A DNA stretch of 64,000 nt from Paraburkholderia flagellata. GTDB taxonomy: Bacteria > Pseudomonadota > Gammaproteobacteria > Burkholderiales > Burkholderiaceae. A program made the translations under genes and the position numbers. The DNA lies in assembly GCF_021390645.1 (NCBI RefSeq), contig NZ_JAJEJT010000003.1, forward strand, positions 186,001-250,000, written 5' to 3'. Below the pieces are notes generated by a model, which did not search any database, was not told the DNA's origin, and saw nothing but the letters and a program-made list of their open reading frames with translations. Shown piece by piece: positions 59,704-64,000 of the stretch. Within the stretch, counting starts at the first letter, position 1, and the number at the start of each line of letters is the position of its first letter.

Positions 59704-61935
59704 ATGAACAATGCCCCCCGAATCTTCTACCTTGTCCCGGTTTCACGCGATGCCGGTCTTACCTCGATGGCACTTGGACTCGTGCGCGCGCTGCAACTCG
59801 GTGGCGTTCGCGCAGGCTTCGTGAAGCCCGTTGCACAGCCGGAGTCGATTCCGGGAGAGCGCGACCTCTCAGCACATTTTGCGCGCGCCCTGTGCGGCAC
59901 CCGAACGCCGGAATCGCTCGACTATACGAGCGCGATCGAGCGCGTTCGAGCGGGCGAACTGGCGGGGCTCATGGAAGACGTGGTGTCGATCGTCGACACT
60001 GCGAGCGAGGGCAATCAGGTCCTCGTGGTCGAAGGCCTGATCCCGGACGTCGACTTTCAGATTGCGACGCGGCTGAACATCGAGATCGTTCGTACGCTCA
60101 GCGCTGAATTGATTCCCGTGTTTTCGGCGCGCGCGCGTGATATAGCGGACCTGGGCGCTGTCGCGTCCGGGGCTGCCGAACAGTACGGTGATGGGGGACG
60201 GCGCCCGCTTGCAGGCGTGCTCGTGAACCATGCGCGCGAACCGGACAGCAAGTCAGTGCACGGGGTGCTCGACGTGCTTGGCGACGGCACGCCTGTTCTC
60301 GCGTCGGTGCCAACCGCGCAGCGTCTGTTTTCCCCGCGCGTGATCGACGTCGCCTGTGGCCTGAATTTGCGCGTCGTGCGTGCGGGCGCGGCAGCAACGG
60401 CCAGAGTGGACAACGTGCTCGTCGCGGCGAGTTCGCCGGAGCAACTGCTCCCTCGCTTACGCCCGGGCACGTTGGTCGTCGCGTCGGCCGACCGCACCGA
60501 CGCGATCATCGCGGTGGCGCTGGCAGCGCATCGCGGCATGCCCCTCGCGGGCCTGCTCCTCACCGGCGGAGGCATGCTGTCCGCGGACATGGCGGCGCTG
60601 TTCAAGGGCCGGCCGCTTGACCGGTTGGCTGTTCTCGCCGCGGACGACGATATGTTTTCAGTCGCGGCGCGCCTCGCGAACCTGTCGAGTCACGTCAATC
60701 GAGGTGACACGGAGCGCATGGAGCAGGTGGTCGACTATATCGCCGGGCGCATCGTGGCCGAGCCGCTCGTAGCGCGTCTGGATGTGCCGGGGATGCCGCT
60801 GATGCCCCCTCCGGTATTCCGCACGCGCCTCGTCCAGTCGGCGCGTGCCGCCCGCCGGCGCATCGTGCTGCCCGAGGGGGAGGAGCCGCGTACGATTCAG
60901 GCGGCCGCCCAGTGTGTGGCCCGCGGCATTGCGAAATGCGTGCTGCTGGGAGCGCCGGAGGCGATTCGCGCCGTCGCCGCAGGTCACGGGATCGAGCTGC
61001 CCAACGGCGTTCAGATCATCGACCCGGAGGACGTGCGCGAGCGCTACGTCGCGCCGATGGTAGCGTTGCGGCGCGCCAAGGGGCTGACGGAACACAAGGC
61101 CCGCCTGGAGCTCGAAGACAACGTCGTGCTGGGCACGATGATGCTCGCCGAGGGCGACGTCGACGGGCTGGTTTCCGGTGCGATACACACGACCGCCAAC
61201 ACTGTGCGCCCCGCACTGCAGCTGATTCGCACGGTACCGGGCTCACGGCTGGTTTCAAGCGTGTTCTTCATGCTGATGCCAGACCAGGTCCTGGTCTACG
61301 GCGACTGCGCGATCAATCCGGACCCGAACGCAGAGGAGCTTGCCGAGATCGCCATCCAGTCCGCGGAGAGTGCGCGAGCATTTGGCATCGACCCGCGTGT
61401 TGCGATGATCTCCTATTCGACCGGCACGTCCGGCTCCGGCGTCGACGTCGACAAGGTCAAGGCGGCGACGGAAATCGTACGCCGGCTGCGCCCGGACCTC
61501 GTGGTGGACGGGCCGATCCAGTACGACGCGGCCTCCGTCGAGAGTGTGGCGCGCCAGAAGGCGCCCCATAGCCCGCTCGCCGGTCGCGCCAACGTCTTTG
61601 TGTTTCCTGACCTCAACACGGGGAACACCACGTACAAGGCGGTCCAGCGTTCGGCGAATGTCGTCTCCGTCGGGCCGATGCTCCAGGGGCTGCGCAAGCC
61701 GGTCAACGACCTCTCACGCGGCGCGCTCGTGGATGACATCGTCTACACGATTGCGATTACCGCAGTTCAGGCGGGATCGGCGACTGCCACGGAGCGCAGG
61801 CGTGAAGCTGTCCTGTGTTTGACAGACGAACCCGGCGCCGGCGGCGAACCGCCCGTCGCGATTCTCGCGCCGCGCGTACCTGCGAGCAGGGCGTCATCTG
61901 GTGAATCCGGTGCCTGGCCGTCTTCATCGGTCTAA
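59704..61935 (+). CDS. pta: Phosphate acetyltransferase, long three-domain form
   Basis: This 743-residue enzyme turns acetyl-CoA and phosphate into acetyl phosphate. Domains in order are an N-terminal BioD-like P-loop domain (~5-210, which has PVSRDAGLTSMALG in place of a clear P-loop), a DRTGG domain (~215-330) and the catalytic PTA_PTB domain (~385-705). The last has [53 protein letters not shown] and RANVFVFPDLNTGN. A low-complexity C-terminal tail of ~40 residues is extra. Long Pta enzymes respond to NADH, ATP or pyruvate, unlike the short module A form. An ATG at 59662, overlapping the pflA stop, is an alternative start. It ends module B. Confidence 0.93.
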   Translation: MNNAPRIFYLVPVSRDAGLTSMALGLVRALQLGGVRAGFVKPVAQPESIPGERDLSAHFARALCGTRTPESLDYTSAIERVRAGELAGLMEDVVSIVDTASEGNQVLVVEGLIPDVDFQIATRLNIEIVRTLSAELIPVFSARARDIADLGAVASGAAEQYGDGGRRPLAGVLVNHAREPDSKSVHGVLDVLGDGTPVLASVPTAQRLFSPRVIDVACGLNLRVVRAGAAATARVDNVLVAASSPEQLLPRLRPGTLVVASADRTDAIIAVALAAHRGMPLAGLLLTGGGMLSADMAALFKGRPLDRLAVLAADDDMFSVAARLANLSSHVNRGDTERMEQVVDYIAGRIVAEPLVARLDVPGMPLMPPPVFRTRLVQSARAARRRIVLPEGEEPRTIQAAAQCVARGIAKCVLLGAPEAIRAVAAGHGIELPNGVQIIDPEDVRERYVAPMVALRRAKGLTEHKARLELEDNVVLGTMMLAEGDVDGLVSGAIHTTANTVRPALQLIRTVPGSRLVSSVFFMLMPDQVLVYGDCAINPDPNAEELAEIAIQSAESARAFGIDPRVAMISYSTGTSGSGVDVDKVKAATEIVRRLRPDLVVDGPIQYDAASVESVARQKAPHSPLAGRANVFVFPDLNTGNTTYKAVQRSANVVSVGPMLQGLRKPVNDLSRGALVDDIVYTIAITAVQAGSATATERRREAVLCLTDEPGAGGEPPVAILAPRVPASRASSGESGAWPSSSV

Positions 61936-62038
61936 ACCATGGAGGGACCCGTTCCGCTACCGGGCGCTCACTGAGCCCTCGGCGGGCGGGGAGGGTGGTT
62001 GCAACTCACTCTGGAGTACAGAGTAACTGGAGGTGAAA

Positions 62039-62383
62039 ATGACTGGCGAGCACTATGTCGCCACGCTCGAAGAGCGGGTCCTCGATCTCATGTCCGACGG
62101 CGACGGATGGACCGTAAAGCTGCTGGCGCGCGCGCTAGACGTCAGCCAGCTGAGGGTCAGGATCAGGCTGCGTGCCCTGGTTGCCGCCAGCGAAGTCCAT
62201 GTCGTTCAAACAGCCGGCCGCGGGAGTGCTCGAACCTTCAAATACGGCCCCCCGCCGTCAAACGTCGTCGCCCCGCGCACCCGAAAAAATCGGTCGACGG
62301 CGAATCCCAGGCGGTGGCGCTGGCCGGAACTGGATCCGCTGCTCGACCAGGTGATTCGCGCGATGGTTCGGCGACCGGGATAG
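62039..62383 (+). CDS. Small winged-helix protein (putative regulator)
   Basis: This 114-residue protein has an N-terminal winged-helix-like region (~8-70). It consists of ATLEERVLDLMSDGDGWTVKLLARALDVSQLRVRIRLRALV followed by a basic wing (VVQTAGRGSARTFKYG). The C-terminal part is Arg-rich. No family was named. A strong GGAGG Shine-Dalgarno lies 5 bases before the ATG, arguing for a real gene. It lies 103 bases after pta on the same strand, so it could belong to module B's transcript and act as a local regulator, which is inference. Its DNA targets are not evident. Confidence 0.6.
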   Translation: MTGEHYVATLEERVLDLMSDGDGWTVKLLARALDVSQLRVRIRLRALVAASEVHVVQTAGRGSARTFKYGPPPSNVVAPRTRKNRSTANPRRWRWPELDPLLDQVIRAMVRRPG

Positions 62384-62518
62384 GCGTGATCTCGACCGGT
62401 CTGTAGATCGACGCGATCCTCCCGCGATTGGAGTAACCGCGAAAATCCTCGTTGCCAGCCTTCCTGGCAGGACTCCCGCCGCGGTATCACATTGGGCCGG
62501 CGAAGGTACGGAAACTAG

Positions 62519-63151
62519 CTAGACACGCGACGCCAGAAGTCTGAGGCCGGCAAATCCGAATACTACCGCCAGACATCCTTCCAGGGCGCGACGGGTCCGC
62601 CCGTATATCCTGCGAGCTGAGTCCGTCGAAAACAGCACTGCATAACCGCCGAACACCAGACATCCAATAGCCGCACAGCCTGCAATGAGAGCGCTATGAG
62701 AAGTTCCCGTGCTGTTCGACGATAGAGCAACAATCGAAACCCACACGAGGATCGCTTTTGGATTGGTGAGATGGAGCATCACGCCGCGGGAGTAGATGCT
62801 CGTCAACGTCGGTGTTCGCTCCGCCTTCAGTGCGGATGCCGCTGCTGACGCAAGCGCACTGCGTCCGGATTTGAAGGCTAGCCACAAGAGATATAGACCA
62901 CCAAAAATCTTGACTGCAATGATGAATTGCGAATAGGCGATCAGGGCAGCGGAGACGCCTAGCGTTGCCACCGTCGCCCAAAACATCGAGCCGGAAATGA
63001 CACCGAGTGCGAACATCAACGCCGCTTTCCGGCCGTGACTGGCGGCTATGGACATAATCGCAAGGTTGCTTGGCCCGGGACTCGCGGTGCCGACGAAATA
63101 CGCTGCGTAAGCAAGCAGCAGGTTTGTCGAGAAGTAGGCGTTTGCGGCCAT
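62519..63151 (-). CDS. LysE-family amino acid exporter
   Basis: This 210-residue inner-membrane exporter of the RhtB/LysE family has six predicted helices. The family signature TASPGPSNLAIMSIAASHGRKAALMFALGVISG is near the N-terminus. The NPKAILVWVSIVAL block is in helix 4. Members export amino acids such as homoserine, threonine or lysine; the substrate is unknown here. The ATG at 63151 gives the usual family length; a start at 63247 would add a polar stretch. It runs toward the small winged-helix gene and away from the hydrolase gene at the window edge. Confidence 0.88.
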   Translation of the reverse strand: MAANAYFSTNLLLAYAAYFVGTASPGPSNLAIMSIAASHGRKAALMFALGVISGSMFWATVATLGVSAALIAYSQFIIAVKIFGGLYLLWLAFKSGRSALASAAASALKAERTPTLTSIYSRGVMLHLTNPKAILVWVSIVALSSNSTGTSHSALIAGCAAIGCLVFGGYAVLFSTDSARRIYGRTRRALEGCLAVVFGFAGLRLLASRV

Positions 63152-63390
63152 GTTTTGGCTCCAGCAATGAACGATCGTCCGATCATCGGGCTTTGGCGAA
63201 ACGGGCGGAAGTGGCAATGTTGCCATCTTTCGAGGAATATCAGACATGCGGTGCCAGTGTTGGTCGAACGAAAAATTCTCAGTCCGACCTGTTTCTTCGA
63301 AAGCCCGTGTTTCGCAAGCGGACCCGGAGCCAACCCAAACGGCAGATCAACCCGAACATCATCGTACTGACCAGCACGATTACGTAGAGA

Positions 63391-63420
63391 AGCGCTCCGA
63401 TGCATGTGCGTCGGGGCGCT
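63391..63420 (-). terminator. Hairpin downstream of the last hydrolase gene
   Basis: A 10-bp stem AGCGCTCCGA/TCGGGGCGCT with one G:T pair and a 10-base loop lies 11 bases past the stop of the minus-strand hydrolase gene. The flanking T-tract is short on both strands, so termination is only likely, not sure. Confidence 0.35.
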
Positions 63421-63431
63421 TCGCACTTTGA

Positions 63432-64000
63432 TCAGGCGCGCAAAGGCCTTAACCCCGTGCGCACTTCGTTCGCGAAGATCATCGGTTCTTCCCATGCTGC
63501 AAAATGCCCGCCTGTTTCGGGCCTGTTGAAGTAAATCAGGTTGTGATAGGCCTTTTCGGTCCAGCTCTTCGGCGCCTGGTAGTTTTCACCCGGAAACGCG
63601 CTCACAGCGGCAGGCACGTTCACGTCGGCGGCGAGGAAGAAATTCGCGTGCGACTCCCAATAGAAGCGCGCCGCCGAGATGCCGGTGTTGGTCAGCCAGT
63701 AGAGCGTGATGTCGTCTAGTACGTCGTCTCGCGTCAACGCGCCTGCTGAATGACCGTTGACGGGATGACCGAGCACCGCTGCGCTCAACGCCGCCGCGGG
63801 CTGGCCGTAGCCGTCGCCGTGGTCGAGCAGCCAGGAAGCCAGCGCGACGGGCGAGTCGGCGAGTCCATACAGCGTCTGCGGGCGCGTACCCATTTCGAAA
63901 GCGTAGCCGCGCTTTTTCTTGAAGTTGGCGCTCAACTGGTCATACGCATGCTTCTCATCGTCCGATAAACCGGCAGGCATCGGGTCGCCCGCTGCCAGCG
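63432..64000 (-). CDS. Epoxide-hydrolase-like alpha/beta hydrolase (N-terminus outside window)
   Basis: The C-terminal ~189 residues of an alpha/beta hydrolase are present; the frame stays open past base 64000, so the start and nucleophile elbow are missing. The visible part contains PAGLSDDEKHAYDQL, then GYAFEMGTRPQTLYGLADSPVALASWLLDHGDG. DDITLYWLTNTGISAARFYWE follows, and the His end GGHFAAWEEPMIFANEVR. This is the pattern of EHN-type epoxide hydrolases (RPQTLxYGLxDSPVGLxAW). The His is the catalytic base. It would open an epoxide to a diol. The substrate is unknown. Confidence 0.85.
   Translation of the reverse strand, partial: LAAGDPMPAGLSDDEKHAYDQLSANFKKKRGYAFEMGTRPQTLYGLADSPVALASWLLDHGDGYGQPAAALSAAVLGHPVNGHSAGALTRDDVLDDITLYWLTNTGISAARFYWESHANFFLAADVNVPAAVSAFPGENYQAPKSWTEKAYHNLIYFNRPETGGHFAAWEEPMIFANEVRTGLRPLRA

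Noticed and set aside
1..64000. tRNA, rRNA, CRISPR or insertion sequence
   Set aside because: No cloverleaf-like segment, repeat-spacer array, transposase frame or terminal inverted repeat pair was recognised on either strand.

Overview
The window looks like chromosomal DNA of a Burkholderia/Paraburkholderia-type betaproteobacterium. The evidence is high GC with strong third-position bias, two small DUF4148-type secreted proteins, many LysR/AraC regulators next to single metabolic genes, and a 526-residue isocitrate lyase of the Pseudomonas/Burkholderia type. No rRNA, tRNA, CRISPR array, insertion sequence or phage gene was recognised.

Layout. (1) 1-4088: end of a CO-dehydrogenase-type (cox) accessory operon: CoxG tail, MoxR ATPase, VWA protein, XdhC with a YHS tail, and a MobA-like nucleotidyltransferase. 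(2) 4090-7106: an M20-type amidohydrolase and aceA, both leftward. (3) 7444-14282: a copper/silver efflux operon: small Met/Cys-rich protein, then cusC, cusB (with a fused CusF domain), cusA and a free cusF. (4) 14333-16546: a class A penicillin-binding protein. (5) 16780-18701: dmeR-dmeF (Ni/Co sensor and CDF exporter) facing a small His-rich exported protein. (6) 18997-21517: an arsenic operon, arsR-arsI-(arsC remnant)-arsC-acr3, followed by a truncated reading frame. (7) 21617-35994: accessory metabolism (quinone oxidoreductase, hydrolases, cupins, VOC protein, SDR, AEC permease) with LysR/AraC regulators. (8) 36568-43069: a c-di-GMP pair (GGDEF and CSS-EAL), an Omp85-like outer-membrane protein, a small membrane protein and a lipoprotein. 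(9) 43790-61935: a large fermentative island with two complete pyruvate formate-lyase/acetate modules. (10) 62039-64000: a small winged-helix protein, a LysE exporter and a partial alpha/beta hydrolase.

How the parts work together. Regions 3, 5 and 6 form a metal-resistance block for Cu(I)/Ag(I), Ni/Co and As. Each has its own export chemistry, and several ligand sets can be read at the same residue numbers as in E. coli CusA and RcnR. Region 9 makes acetyl-CoA and formate from pyruvate without oxygen, then acetate and ATP. Module A has pflB, pflA, an AspT-like exporter, a short phosphotransacylase and ackA. Module B has an OFA-type MFS carrier, ackA, pflB, pflA and a long Pta. A two-transmembrane K+ channel core gene and a secreted hydrolase lie between the modules.

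The most interesting unexplained signal is a 16-bp palindrome, consensus AGTTGATATATCAACT. It occurs four times, all in gene-free stretches: twice before the GGDEF gene, once before the secreted hydrolase and once before the MFS carrier of module B. This suggests one regulator joining c-di-GMP signalling with part of the fermentative island. Other points for follow-up are a CzcB-like domain inside DmeF, Trp-type and Met-type CusF modules in one operon, a run of tandem hairpins before cusC, mutually exclusive hairpins before the second ackA, and an orphan intrinsic terminator before the small His-rich protein gene.
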